Source: Dyadobacter soli (GTDB lineage Bacteria > Bacteroidota > Bacteroidia > Cytophagales > Spirosomataceae). Taken from it: DNA of 64,000 bases. The translations under genes were made by a program, and so were the position numbers. Positions 9,685-17,613 of the stretch are shown here, piece after piece; the first letter of the stretch is position 1; each line of letters starts with the position of its first letter. The notes under the pieces were generated by a model. The model saw only the letters and a program-made list of their open reading frames with translations. It was not told the DNA's origin and did no database searches. The stretch spans positions 124,001 through 188,000 of the forward strand of contig NZ_FNAN01000012.1 in NCBI RefSeq assembly GCF_900101885.1, given 5' to 3'.

Positions 9685-11102
9685 AATGTACTATCGGCTG
9701 TCGGCACTTGGCTTTCGGCTCTTTTTATGGTTATGTTGATGAGGTGTTGGATGAATTCGGGCTTGTCGGCCCAGTAGAAATGGGTGTAGGAAGCAAATGT
9801 ATTTTGCACTCTAAAAAACTGTGTATCAACCGATATACCTCTCGCATTGGCCATTTGTGCAAGCGGCACTTGCACAAATGGCTCTTTTAATGAAGAGTAA
9901 TGGAATTCATGGCCTTTGATCTCCAAACCGTCCCAATGCATTACCCTGTAACCCAGCGTCATTTTCGGATGCTGCATCGTCGTCGACAAATCGAGCACAC
10001 CGGCCATGTCGAATGCATTCCCCTTGCTGTCCACAAGTTCCCTGCCGAGGTACATCAACCCACCGCATTCCGCGTAGGCCAGCCCGCCGTTTTCGCAGTA
10101 TTGCCGAATGCTTGCTATCATCGACTGATTTTCAGCCAGTTGATTCGCAAATAATTCAGGATAACCGCCTGGCAGATATAGCAAGTCGGTTTCGGGCAAA
10201 GTCTTGTCATGCAAAGGACTAAACCATTGGATTTCCCCGAATGCACGCAGGCATTCGATATTTTGGTGGTATAAAAAGGAAAATGCCTCGTCCCGCGCGA
10301 TGGTTATGCGGCAGTTTGGCGATTTTGTATTTATAGATGTTGAGGGGTTCGAAAAACCAGAATTATCGTCACCAACACTGCTGCCTCCCCAAACAGAGAC
10401 CTCATTTTCAACACCATCATTTACAGCAGTAATTTCCAGTAACCGTTCCAGGTTGACAGTTCGGGGAATAATTTCTGCCAGCCTTTGGATAATTTCTTCA
10501 TAATCTGTTTCAGCTGATATATGCAATCCCAAATGCCGGGAAGGAATATGCAGCGCTTCATTTTTAGGTAAATACCCTAGCGCCTCCACGCCCGCATCCG
10601 CACAGGCATCCTGTAAAAAACGGTAATGCGATTCTGTGTTCACAAAGTTAAAGATCGCTCCTACCACGCGGATTCCGGGGTAAAAGTTTTTCAAACCATA
10701 AATCAGCGGAGCCGCCGAATATGCCATCGACTGCGCATTGATCACCAACACCACCGGAATATCCAGCAACGCCGCGATCTCCGCACTGCTGCCTTTCATT
10801 TTATCGGCCCCATCGAAAAGCCCCATCACGCCCTCGGTCACACACACATCCGCCCGCGAGGCATAATGCGCATACACCTCACGCATATGCGCCTCCGACG
10901 CCATGAAAGTATCCAGGTTCAGCCCAGGCCAACCAGCGGCAGTGGTATGGTGGATCGTATCGATATAATCCGGCCCGCATTTGAACGCCTGCACCCCAAG
11001 CCCCCGGTCCCGCAACGCACGCAGCAGCCCCAGGGTCAGCGTAGTCTTACCCGAATTGCTCGACGGAGCGGAGATTAGGAAACTGGATTTTGGAACAGAC
11101 AT
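9681..11102 (-). CDS. cobB: Cobyrinate/hydrogenobyrinate a,c-diamide synthase
   Basis: ATP- and glutamine-dependent amidation of carboxylates a and c of the corrin ring (CobB/CbiA family). The open frame extends to 11261, but the ATG at 11102 is chosen because homology begins at once with ISAPSSNSGKTTLTLG and the upstream part lies in the riboswitch leader. The 473 residues then fit the family. An N-terminal ATPase (P-loop SNSGKTT, FKCGPDYID, VTEGVMGLFDG) precedes a glutamine amidotransferase domain with nucleophile Cys in YAECGGLMYLG. A Ser/Asn-rich insert near residues 245-270 separates the domains. It is the first gene after the leftward cobalamin riboswitch. Confidence 0.93.
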   Translation of the reverse strand: MSVPKSSFLISAPSSNSGKTTLTLGLLRALRDRGLGVQAFKCGPDYIDTIHHTTAAGWPGLNLDTFMASEAHMREVYAHYASRADVCVTEGVMGLFDGADKMKGSSAEIAALLDIPVVLVINAQSMAYSAAPLIYGLKNFYPGIRVVGAIFNFVNTESHYRFLQDACADAGVEALGYLPKNEALHIPSRHLGLHISAETDYEEIIQRLAEIIPRTVNLERLLEITAVNDGVENEVSVWGGSSVGDDNSGFSNPSTSINTKSPNCRITIARDEAFSFLYHQNIECLRAFGEIQWFSPLHDKTLPETDLLYLPGGYPELFANQLAENQSMIASIRQYCENGGLAYAECGGLMYLGRELVDSKGNAFDMAGVLDLSTTMQHPKMTLGYRVMHWDGLEIKGHEFHYSSLKEPFVQVPLAQMANARGISVDTQFFRVQNTFASYTHFYWADKPEFIQHLINITIKRAESQVPTADSTL

Positions 11103-11283
11103 CTTTAAACCATCGGTGAGTTGAAAAGTCCTGAAAACTTCAAACGCATTCGACAGCAAAGTATAAGAAAGGCACCGCCAGGCAACAATGCGCCCCGGCG
11201 ATCGTCGGAATGCCCATACAGGCGGAAACCAGACGAATATCCAAACCAGACTCTGCTTCATACCGCGAAAGCATCGTCAACAA

Positions 11284-11486
11284 AGAAAGGGTCAGGTGCT
11301 CTGGCTCAGTTCAATGATTGAATGACCGAATGATTGAATGATTGAATAGTAAATATTCAGTCATTCGGTCATTCGGTCATTCAATCATTAACACCTCACA
11401 GTTGCGCGACAGCTCGTGATTTTCGCCGCATAAACGGCCACGATTCCCCTGGAATGCGTTGGTACGCAATACCTTTTCCTGTTGGA
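11284..11486 (-). promoter_or_regulatory. Cobalamin riboswitch controlling the cob operon
   Basis: Read on the minus strand, the conserved parts occur in order: GGTATTGCG near 11477, GGGGAATCGTG (11439-11449), an extended stem, ATCACGAGC, CGCGCAACTGTGA (ending at 11396), and the B12 box GAGCCAGAGCACCTGACC near 11290-11307. Almost the whole stretch between CTGTGA and the B12 box is one 34-bp hairpin of octamer repeats (separate entry). It lies about 180 nt before the cobB start. A possible expression-platform stem (CGCCGGG/CCTGGCG, 11176-11200) with a weak T-run follows. Cobalamin binding would be expected to repress the operon. Confidence 0.85.
11313..11389. repeat. Octamer-repeat hairpin inside the leftward riboswitch
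   Basis: Arms 11313-11346 and 11356-11389 are inverted copies matching at 31 of 34 positions around a 9-nt loop. Each arm consists of about four tandem 8-nt units of the form GAATGATT or GAATGACC. In the plus-strand RNA the three differences are G-U wobbles; in the minus-strand riboswitch RNA they are C-A mismatches. The hairpin fills 77 of the 88 nt between the core and the B12 box. Confidence 0.9.
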
Positions 11487-11514
11487 GAAGTATGTTAAAG
11501 AACTTTTAATGCCG

Positions 11515-11522
11515 CAAAGTTA
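11515..11522 (-). promoter_or_regulatory. Putative -7 promoter element for the cob operon
   Basis: On the minus strand the octamer reads TAACTTTG, matching the Bacteroidota -7 consensus TAnnTTTG. Transcription would start near 11508, about 20 nt before the riboswitch. No clear -33 box was found. Confidence 0.5.
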
Positions 11523-11566
11523 GCGGTATTCGGGTATTTTTCTGGTTTATCTCCGACAAAAAGACC

Positions 11567-11574
11567 TAGCTTTG
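11567..11574 (+). promoter_or_regulatory. Putative -7 promoter element for the permease-receptor operon
   Basis: TAGCTTTG matches the Bacteroidota -7 consensus TAnnTTTG. Transcription would start near 11581, at the very 5' edge of the rightward riboswitch, so promoter and aptamer positions agree. Confidence 0.55.
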
Positions 11575-11583
11575 CACATTCAT

Positions 11584-11845
11584 TGGTTCGCGCCTCCGGG
11601 CGTGATTAAAAGGGAATCCGGTGCAAATCCGGAGCAGTACCCGCTGCTGTAAGTTCAATAACGATGTCCTGGTATGATGCCACTGGGGTTGGAATGAGTG
11701 AATGCCTCAATGAGTGAATGAGTGAATATTTTTACAACAATCTAATATTCACTCATCGCACCGGCGACCCGGTCACTCATTCGCACATTCACTCATTCTC
11801 CCGGGAAGGCGCCAGCGATTTGAACGAGCCAGAAGACCTGCCGTT
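11584..11845 (+). promoter_or_regulatory. Cobalamin riboswitch controlling the permease and TonB receptor
   Basis: Canonical blocks occur in order: GGTTCG at 11585, GGGAATCCGGTGCAAATCC (about 11612-11630), CCCGCTGCTGTAA, GCCACTGGGG and CGGGAAGGCGCC flanking the variable arm, and the B12 box AGCCAGAAGACCTGCC (11827-11842). The loop between GCCACTG and CGGGAAGG, normally short, is expanded to about 110 nt by a repeat hairpin. A further stem (11859-11880) follows before the first gene at 11963. Confidence 0.93.
11692..11798. repeat. Octamer-repeat hairpin inside the rightward riboswitch
   Basis: The left arm (11692-11730) is a run of 8-nt units of the GAATGAGT/GAATGCCT type. The right arm (11744-11798) is its inverted copy interrupted by a GC-rich insert at about 11757-11772. 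The outer ends match perfectly over 13 nt (11692-11704 against 11786-11798), as does the inner GAGTGAATATT. The repeat unit is of the same family as in the opposite riboswitch but the sequence is not a simple copy. Confidence 0.85.
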
Positions 11846-11962
11846 GAACAATCCGGTTTTGCTTTCGGGAAGAAAGGCAAGAGGACACGGCAGGCTGCAT
11901 TGCGGCTGCGCTACTCCCTGCATTCTCCCATAAGTTATTTTCTAATTTATGCGGAAATCCAA

Positions 11963-12628
11963 ATGATTCAGTATCTGCTTATCGACTCCCTGCTCCTCGG
12001 CGTGCAGCATTCCTTCGAACCCGACCATATGGCGGCGGTTTCAGTCCTGGCAACAGAAGAAAAACAAACTACTACCCAGCCAGATGCTGCCGAACCCGGC
12101 CGCGACCAACGGGGTGCGATGCGCTGGAAACTCATTTGGCGGTCGTCGCATTGGGCGCTCGGGCATTCGCTCACGCTGATTTTGTTCGCTATCCTCGTGC
12201 TTTTGCTCAAATCCACGATGTCGCTGCACATTGCCGACCGCGTGGAAATGCTCGTTGGCCCGCTGATGATCTGGCTTGGCGTACAAGCGATCCGGCGGAA
12301 TTTCAAAACAGAATCACCGGCTCCCGCGCAACGTAAGGTGAGCCGTTCGTTCTGGGTGGGAATGGTGCATGGCCTCGCGGGTACCGGCGGCGCATGTGCG
12401 GTGGCGCTCACATTAGCGGCACGCGACGCGATGACGGCCGTATGGATCATCATTCTGCAAAGCGTGGGCATTATCCTCTCCATGTCGGCATATGGCTATT
12501 TTTTCGCATTTTCGATAGGTCGTTTTGCGGGAAAGCGCGAACGTTTTCTGATGATCGTCAACTACCTCGTCGGCGCGTTTTCGATCATCATCGGCGCGAT
12601 AACTCTCTTTGAATCATTTCAATCTTAA
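11963..12628 (+). CDS. HX4DH-type nickel/cobalt permease-like membrane protein
   Basis: Predicted inner-membrane transporter, probably for cobalt given the riboswitch and the cob locus. The ATG at 11963 is preferred over upstream alternatives because the protein then opens with a membrane helix. Residue 16 onward carries HSFEPDHMAAVS, the H-X4-D-H metal-binding signature of NiCoT/UreH/RcnA-type permeases. About six hydrophobic segments and a hydrophilic loop near residues 35-55 are visible, and GMVHGLAGTGGACAVAL is a second Gly/His-rich helix. The 221 residues suit the UreH-like branch better than the longer HoxN/NixA proteins. The receptor gene starts 2 nt after its stop. Confidence 0.75.
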   Translation: MIQYLLIDSLLLGVQHSFEPDHMAAVSVLATEEKQTTTQPDAAEPGRDQRGAMRWKLIWRSSHWALGHSLTLILFAILVLLLKSTMSLHIADRVEMLVGPLMIWLGVQAIRRNFKTESPAPAQRKVSRSFWVGMVHGLAGTGGACAVALTLAARDAMTAVWIIILQSVGIILSMSAYGYFFAFSIGRFAGKRERFLMIVNYLVGAFSIIIGAITLFESFQS

Positions 12629-12630
12629 CA

Positions 12631-14835
12631 ATGCATACCCAATTCTACCAGCCCGCCCGTGTTTCCGTTGGCGGATTAATGCTTTCCATTCTAGCCATTT
12701 CGGGCCTATACACATCGGCAGCATTTGCGCAGGAAGCCAATACCGATTCTTCCGGCAGAAAACTGCTCGATCCGGTCGTCGTGACGGCTACACGGTTCGA
12801 GACCAAAAAAGAAAAGGTCGCACAAAAGCTGGACATTATTTCCAAAGAGGATATTCAAATGACGCCGTCCGCCGACCTGACCGACATTGTCAGGAAAACG
12901 GCCGCGGTGGATGTGATCCAGTATCCTAATTTATCGTCGGGCATCGGTATCAGGGGCTTTCGTCCGCAGTTTTCCGGATTAAATCAACGGACATTGCTGC
13001 TGATCGACGGGCGCCCTGCCGGAGCTACCAACCTGTCGCAGATCAACTTGAACGGTATCGAGCGGATTGAAGTACTGAAAGGACCGGCTTCTTCGCTTTA
13101 CGGCTCGCAAGCTATGGGCGGGGTGATCAACGTCATTACGCAACGTTCCAAAGGCACGCCGGGTGGTAATGCGTTTTTGGAATATGGTAGTTTCAAAACA
13201 TTGCAAGCGGGTTTAAATACCGGCGGAAATATCACTTCAAAACTGAATTACGACCTGTCGTTCAGCTATCTGGAAAGGTCAAAAGATTACAAAATCGGAG
13301 AAGACAATTGGCTCCGTAATGCATTCGGCTATAAACATGCACAGAAAAATTACACCGGCCGCCCAACGGTTGAAACCGACGAAACGACGGGTGACGGTGA
13401 CCGGAGACCTTTCACCAAGCTGCATTATTTCTCGGGTGCATTGAGGCTGGGCTACCAGATCAGCGATCGTTGGCGCGTGGATGTGCGCGGGGAGCAGTTC
13501 CAGGCGAAAGATGTGGAATCGCCGGGGGAGCTGTCGTCCGGAAGTACCGAAGCAAGCACCAAAGACGTGGACCGGCAGGCGATCGACATCTCGCTAACAG
13601 GCCAAATCGGGCAACACAACCCTAGTGTGAAAGTGTACGCTTCGGAAGAAAACACCAAAAACTACACGCAAAATGTATCCGGCAAGCCGGTTATACCCTT
13701 CCGTTCGGCGCAGGGGCATAATGCGTGGAAAGGCATTCAAGTGAAAGACCTCTGGAAGCTTGGCCGCCATTCGCTGATACTGGGTTACGATTATCTCAAT
13801 GCTTCCACCACCAGCCGCCGCTGGACCAACGACACCACAGAGCGCGCCCCTACCCAGCCGGAATATGCATTGATATCAAGCGCGTTCTTCGCACAGGCAC
13901 TACTGAATGTCGGAAAATTCACCCTGCAACCCGGCATCCGCCTCGACCACATCACCTTCGATGTCCGCGAAACGCCGCTATTGCCTACCTATAAATCCGG
14001 CAAGAAAACGACCCCATTTACCAGCCCCAGCCTCGGCATTACCTACTCCTTGCTGCCATCACTTCGCGCGAAAGCCAACATCGGCCGTGCATTCGTCACC
14101 ACCGATGCATACAGCGTGGCCGGCTATAATGAAATCCGCGACTCGAAGGGCCGCATTGCTGTCACAGCGGGCAACCCCGATCTAAAAAACGAAAGCAGCC
14201 TGAGCTGGGATCTTGGCCTCGATTTCAACAAGCCGCAGTCCGGATTCGCAGCCAATGTGACTTTTTTCAGCACAAAAGTCGAGAACCGCATTGCCAAGAT
14301 CATCAAAGTGGTGAACGAGCCGCTGGAAAATGGCGACGTGATTACTTCAAGGGCCACATTTGTGAATGCAGCCAATGCTGAAATCACCGGCCTGGAAACC
14401 GAGGTATCGTACGATTTCGGGGCAAGGAGCGATTACAGGTATTCACTGAAAGCATTTTGGAACGGCAATTCTATAATTAAGGCAAAAGAACTAATCGTAG
14501 GAACAGACGAGTCCGCAGTACGCCGCGACATCCAGAACGTCGCACGCAATACCTTTAATTTTGGATTGGCTTATGACAATTTGAAATGGCTTCAACTGAG
14601 GCTTTCGGGCAGGGCCGTCGGCAGAAGGAAGGATATCGACTATACAGACCCCATTAACCCAGAAATCGAGTACCCGCAATACATGGTACTCGATTTCGTA
14701 GCACAGTTCAAAATCTCAGGCGGACATACCATTGCATTGAAGCTAAACAATGTTACCGACGAAAATTATTACGAAAAACGCGGCTATAACCTGCCCGGCC
14801 GAGCGTTATCTGTGCGGTATTTGAAAAATTTCTAA
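12631..14835 (+). CDS. TonB-dependent outer-membrane receptor, BtuB-like
   Basis: Outer-membrane receptor of 734 residues for uptake of a corrinoid or cobalt chelate. A signal peptide (about 1-34, ending in AAFAQ) precedes a TonB-box-like segment DPVVVTATR near residue 48, a plug domain (about 60-170, RTLLLIDGRPAG, IERIEVLKGPASSLYGSQAMGGVINVIT) and a 22-strand-type beta-barrel ending in an aromatic residue (YLKNF). No CarboxypepD-type extension is present, so it is not SusC-like. Control by a cobalamin riboswitch and the upstream metal permease support a B12/cobalt role. The exact ligand cannot be read from sequence. An intrinsic terminator follows. Confidence 0.88.
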   Translation: MHTQFYQPARVSVGGLMLSILAISGLYTSAAFAQEANTDSSGRKLLDPVVVTATRFETKKEKVAQKLDIISKEDIQMTPSADLTDIVRKTAAVDVIQYPNLSSGIGIRGFRPQFSGLNQRTLLLIDGRPAGATNLSQINLNGIERIEVLKGPASSLYGSQAMGGVINVITQRSKGTPGGNAFLEYGSFKTLQAGLNTGGNITSKLNYDLSFSYLERSKDYKIGEDNWLRNAFGYKHAQKNYTGRPTVETDETTGDGDRRPFTKLHYFSGALRLGYQISDRWRVDVRGEQFQAKDVESPGELSSGSTEASTKDVDRQAIDISLTGQIGQHNPSVKVYASEENTKNYTQNVSGKPVIPFRSAQGHNAWKGIQVKDLWKLGRHSLILGYDYLNASTTSRRWTNDTTERAPTQPEYALISSAFFAQALLNVGKFTLQPGIRLDHITFDVRETPLLPTYKSGKKTTPFTSPSLGITYSLLPSLRAKANIGRAFVTTDAYSVAGYNEIRDSKGRIAVTAGNPDLKNESSLSWDLGLDFNKPQSGFAANVTFFSTKVENRIAKIIKVVNEPLENGDVITSRATFVNAANAEITGLETEVSYDFGARSDYRYSLKAFWNGNSIIKAKELIVGTDESAVRRDIQNVARNTFNFGLAYDNLKWLQLRLSGRAVGRRKDIDYTDPINPEIEYPQYMVLDFVAQFKISGGHTIALKLNNVTDENYYEKRGYNLPGRALSVRYLKNF

Positions 14836-14838
14836 GGA

Positions 14839-15036
14839 TTACAAAGCCTGATCGCCTTCACCGGCCGATCGGGCTTTTTCCCTTTCCAGCTCCGCCTTTC
14901 GCGCAAGAAACCAATTGCTCATCCATTGCCTGTCCTCCTCTGATCTTTCGCCATTCCACACCATCATCGGGCCCTTTGGGTCTTCGTCCTCCCATAAGTC
15001 AGCCTGTTTGTTTCTCTTTTTCGATATAGATTCCAT
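14839..15036 (-). CDS. Small hydrophilic protein of unknown function (65 aa)
   Basis: Not recognised. The 65 residues are highly charged: a basic N-terminus (SKKRNKQ), an acidic patch (DLWEDEDPKG), then a predicted helix around RQWMSNWFLARKAELEREK. No signal peptide or membrane segment. It sits 17 nt downstream of the GNAT-like gene on the same strand, so the two may be co-transcribed, and its last codons double as the terminator of the convergent receptor gene. It could be a partner or antitoxin-like protein, but nothing in the sequence proves that. Confidence 0.55.
   Translation of the reverse strand: MESISKKRNKQADLWEDEDPKGPMMVWNGERSEEDRQWMSNWFLARKAELEREKARSAGEGDQAL
14845..14879 (+). terminator. 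Intrinsic terminator after the TonB receptor
   Basis: AGCCTGATCG (14845-14854) pairs with CGATCGGGCT (14866-14875) with one G-U, followed by five T. It lies 10 nt after the receptor stop and inside the 3' end of the convergent small gene. Confidence 0.8.
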
Positions 15037-15053
15037 AGTTAAATATAAGCAAA

Positions 15054-15530
15054 TTAGAAATATGAATCAATAAGTTTCTTCGCGTTGACTGCGTCCATAA
15101 TCATGCGCAAGCCGAAGATATGCCGGGCGCCAAATCTTTCGTAGTAAGGGATTAGTCTGTTCTTTGCATCGAAGTAAATACATCCATCCGTTCCGCAATC
15201 AGACGACACCTTGCAGCACAATGCAACCATGGCTTTTCCTACCCCATTGTAAACCGGCTTACCATGTTTGTTGGTTTCACTGATTTCCATATTAGTACAT
15301 TCAAGTGCACCGTGAGTCGGCCTGAATGCTACAAGACCCTGAATTGTTGGATCGTTTGCTGCCTGCAACTTATAGACCAGGAAATTCGTAGTGAGCATCA
15401 GAAAATCAAAATCAAAAGATCGCCTGGTGTCAGCCAATTCCTTTAACGTCGCAGGCGAAGCAATCGCACCTACTTTCGCGCCGGTTGCATTAAATGTAAA
15501 AGCAGAGGATAGTGTGTATATTTTTTTCAT
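15054..15530 (-). CDS. GNAT-family acetyltransferase-like protein
   Basis: Predicted N-acetyltransferase of 158 residues. The ATG at 15530 is preferred to a GTG at 15548. The C-terminal half has the GNAT core: an acetyl-CoA loop in VYNGVGKAMVALCCK, then a beta strand and helix GCIYFDAKNRLIPYYERFGA, the usual YY..GF-like ending. The N-terminal half is poorly conserved. Several cysteines (CCKVSSDCGTDGC) stand out. Substrate unknown. The following 65-residue gene may form a unit with it. Confidence 0.65.
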   Translation of the reverse strand: MKKIYTLSSAFTFNATGAKVGAIASPATLKELADTRRSFDFDFLMLTTNFLVYKLQAANDPTIQGLVAFRPTHGALECTNMEISETNKHGKPVYNGVGKAMVALCCKVSSDCGTDGCIYFDAKNRLIPYYERFGARHIFGLRMIMDAVNAKKLIDSYF

Positions 15531-15620
15531 AAGACAAAAATAACACACGCAATAGCAACGAACGGTCGTATTCCAACCGTCTGATAATTAGCATTAGACG
15601 ATTAATTCCAATTTATATCA

Positions 15621-16547
15621 CTACCGAAACAAACTCACCTGCTCCGCGATGATCTTCCAGCCTTCGGGGCGGAGCTGCCAGACGCGGGTGAAAAATCCAC
15701 TGACGGCCTGGCCGCCTTTACCGGCTTTGGCATTGCCGAAACAGTATGCGAGATCGCCTGATTTGGAGATTCCCTGTCCTGATTTGACAAATTCGTAAGA
15801 GATGATTTTCAGTCCAGCCAGCGTACCAAGCGCCTCGGACTTTGTTTTGCCGAATGGCCGGTCGCTGCGCAGCAACACTACCTCGTCGGCCAGGTATTGC
15901 TTGTAGGCTTGACCCGCATCTTTTGCAGCTGCCGCCGAAAATGCCTGCTCCAATGCCCAAACTTGCGTATCGCCACCATTCACTTTTGCCACCGGCGCGA
16001 CGAATGCATACGCCGTGTTGCTTTGCGGCTCGGGATTGTCGCGGAATGCTTGGGTAGCGTCTTTTTGAGAATGGATCACACCGCCATCCAGCATTACCTT
16101 GAACTGCCCGGTCGCATTCTTTTTCCAAACCGAAAAAAAGTATCCCGAGCCTACCGCTGCCTGTGACCTGTCGGCCAGAAACTGGAATGGCCCGGAAGTA
16201 AACCCCATATCGCCGCCCTGAGAAACGTGACCGATCAGCGGGTACCATTTCAAAAGATCCTTTCCTCCCTTGGGTGCCTGGCTATATTGCGCAATGCCGT
16301 TCACCGCACCCTCGCCGTTGAATATCACGCCTGCGCTGTCCAGATAGGCGAGAAAGGCAGTGGGCACATCGGTATCTACCGCCTTTGCCGCAAATGCCTT
16401 TTCTTCACGGATCAGCAATGCGAGGTCGGGGTCGATCTGCTGTGACTTTCCGCTATATACGAAGCACAGGACCAATGCGGCGCAAAGCGCGCATGACCGA
16501 CCAAACTGGCCGGCCGTGCAATGTTTGATTTGCAGAGGAAAGAACAT
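15621..16547 (-). CDS. Secreted protein with two SnoaL/DUF4440-like (NTF2) domains
   Basis: A protein of 308 residues with an N-terminal signal sequence (hydrophobic stretch about 18-33) and two NTF2-like repeats, roughly 40-165 and 185-305. The second ends FFTRVWQLRPEGWKIIAEQ, typical of DUF4440/SnoaL folds, and the first has the matching GYFFSVWKKNATGQFKVMLD. Such domains form cone-shaped pockets, but no catalytic residues can be assigned. The start overlaps the stop of the CHRD gene by ATGA, so the two are translationally coupled. Confidence 0.65.
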   Translation of the reverse strand: MFFPLQIKHCTAGQFGRSCALCAALVLCFVYSGKSQQIDPDLALLIREEKAFAAKAVDTDVPTAFLAYLDSAGVIFNGEGAVNGIAQYSQAPKGGKDLLKWYPLIGHVSQGGDMGFTSGPFQFLADRSQAAVGSGYFFSVWKKNATGQFKVMLDGGVIHSQKDATQAFRDNPEPQSNTAYAFVAPVAKVNGGDTQVWALEQAFSAAAAKDAGQAYKQYLADEVVLLRSDRPFGKTKSEALGTLAGLKIISYEFVKSGQGISKSGDLAYCFGNAKAGKGGQAVSGFFTRVWQLRPEGWKIIAEQVSLFR

Positions 16548-17395
16548 CAGAATTCAATTTGAGCGCGGATTTCTCCTCCCGCATGAATAATGTTGTGGAT
16601 ATTGAAATAATACAGCCCGTTCAGCAGCTCTGCTTCTTTGATCTTCACGCCATCCACCATCACCGAGTTGGAATATTCACCCGATAAGGTTTGGGGGAAA
16701 TTGGCAAAAAAATCGTGTTGAATAGGTGCATTCGCCCCGCGGGGAGCTGTTCCATGAATGTGTGAGCCGGTCGGTGTGGCTTTCAGGTCCTTCCATTTGA
16801 TGAAATAACTTAGCAAATGCGTCGATTTGTTGTACATCACATCCACTGTTCCCGTTGCTACCGTGGAGACGCCCGGCACCTGCTGCGATCCTTCCAGCGG
16901 CAAACCTTTGGCAACGACAATGTGCGGTTGGTCGTAGAATTCGATCTGCCCGCGGATTTCACCACCTCCGTTTGTGGGTGTGTGAATGTTGAAATAGTAC
17001 AGCCCGTTCAGCAGGTCGGTTTCGTTGATCAACGTGCCGTCTACCATTACCGAACCCGAGTACGAACCGGTCGTAGTCTTCGGAATGTCGTTAAAGAAAT
17101 CATACTTGATTGTCGCATTCGTGCCGCGCGCAGCCGTCCCGTGTATGTGCGCGCCCGTGGGAGGACCCGTGAGGTTGGCCCAGTTGAGCGTAAACGTGAG
17201 CATGTGCGTGGTTTTGTTATACGAAACGTCGGCCCAGCCTGTCGCCGGCGTAATCTTGGCCGCTGTCTCCTGCGAACCGCTCAGCGGTAAACCTTTCTGT
17301 GTCACAACATCCTGCGGGGTATCGTGGTCATCGCATGCCGAGAACAGCGCGAGGAGCAACCATACCAGTCCAAACTTGCGTAGAACTTTCATCAT
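16547..17395 (-). CDS. Lipoprotein with two CHRD domains
   Basis: Predicted lipoprotein (lipobox LFSAC near residue 20) of 282 residues with two tandem CHRD domains, about 30-152 and 158-282. Each repeat holds the family signatures: LPLSGSQE or LPLEGSQQ at the start, PTGAHIHGTA or PTGSHIHGTA in the middle, LLNGLYYFNIHT and GGEIRGQIEF at the end. CHRD domains occur in chordin and in many bacterial surface proteins; the biochemical role is unknown. The His residues of HIHG are conserved in both copies. It is the first gene of a two-gene operon, divergent from the LytS-type kinase. Confidence 0.85.
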   Translation of the reverse strand: MMKVLRKFGLVWLLLALFSACDDHDTPQDVVTQKGLPLSGSQETAAKITPATGWADVSYNKTTHMLTFTLNWANLTGPPTGAHIHGTAARGTNATIKYDFFNDIPKTTTGSYSGSVMVDGTLINETDLLNGLYYFNIHTPTNGGGEIRGQIEFYDQPHIVVAKGLPLEGSQQVPGVSTVATGTVDVMYNKSTHLLSYFIKWKDLKATPTGSHIHGTAPRGANAPIQHDFFANFPQTLSGEYSNSVMVDGVKIKEAELLNGLYYFNIHNIIHAGGEIRAQIEF

Positions 17396-17613
17396 TTGGT
17401 TTGTTGGGTTGAGTTTGAAAGAATTATTTAAAGCATTCCTCTAAAATTACAATTATTTAGGAACAGTTGCAGGTAACACAGATCAATAAAACGTTAAGAA
17501 ACAGGAATTTGTAAACCCCGGGTATTTCCTCTACTTTTTCCGGCGTTGGTCGATATAATTTCATCGGTACCTATCTTTTCCATTCATTTACTTCATCATT
17601 TCAAAACGCGCCT

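Noticed and set aside
11103..11261. N-terminal extension of cobB
   Set aside because: Falls in the riboswitch leader and precedes the conserved start of the ATPase domain.
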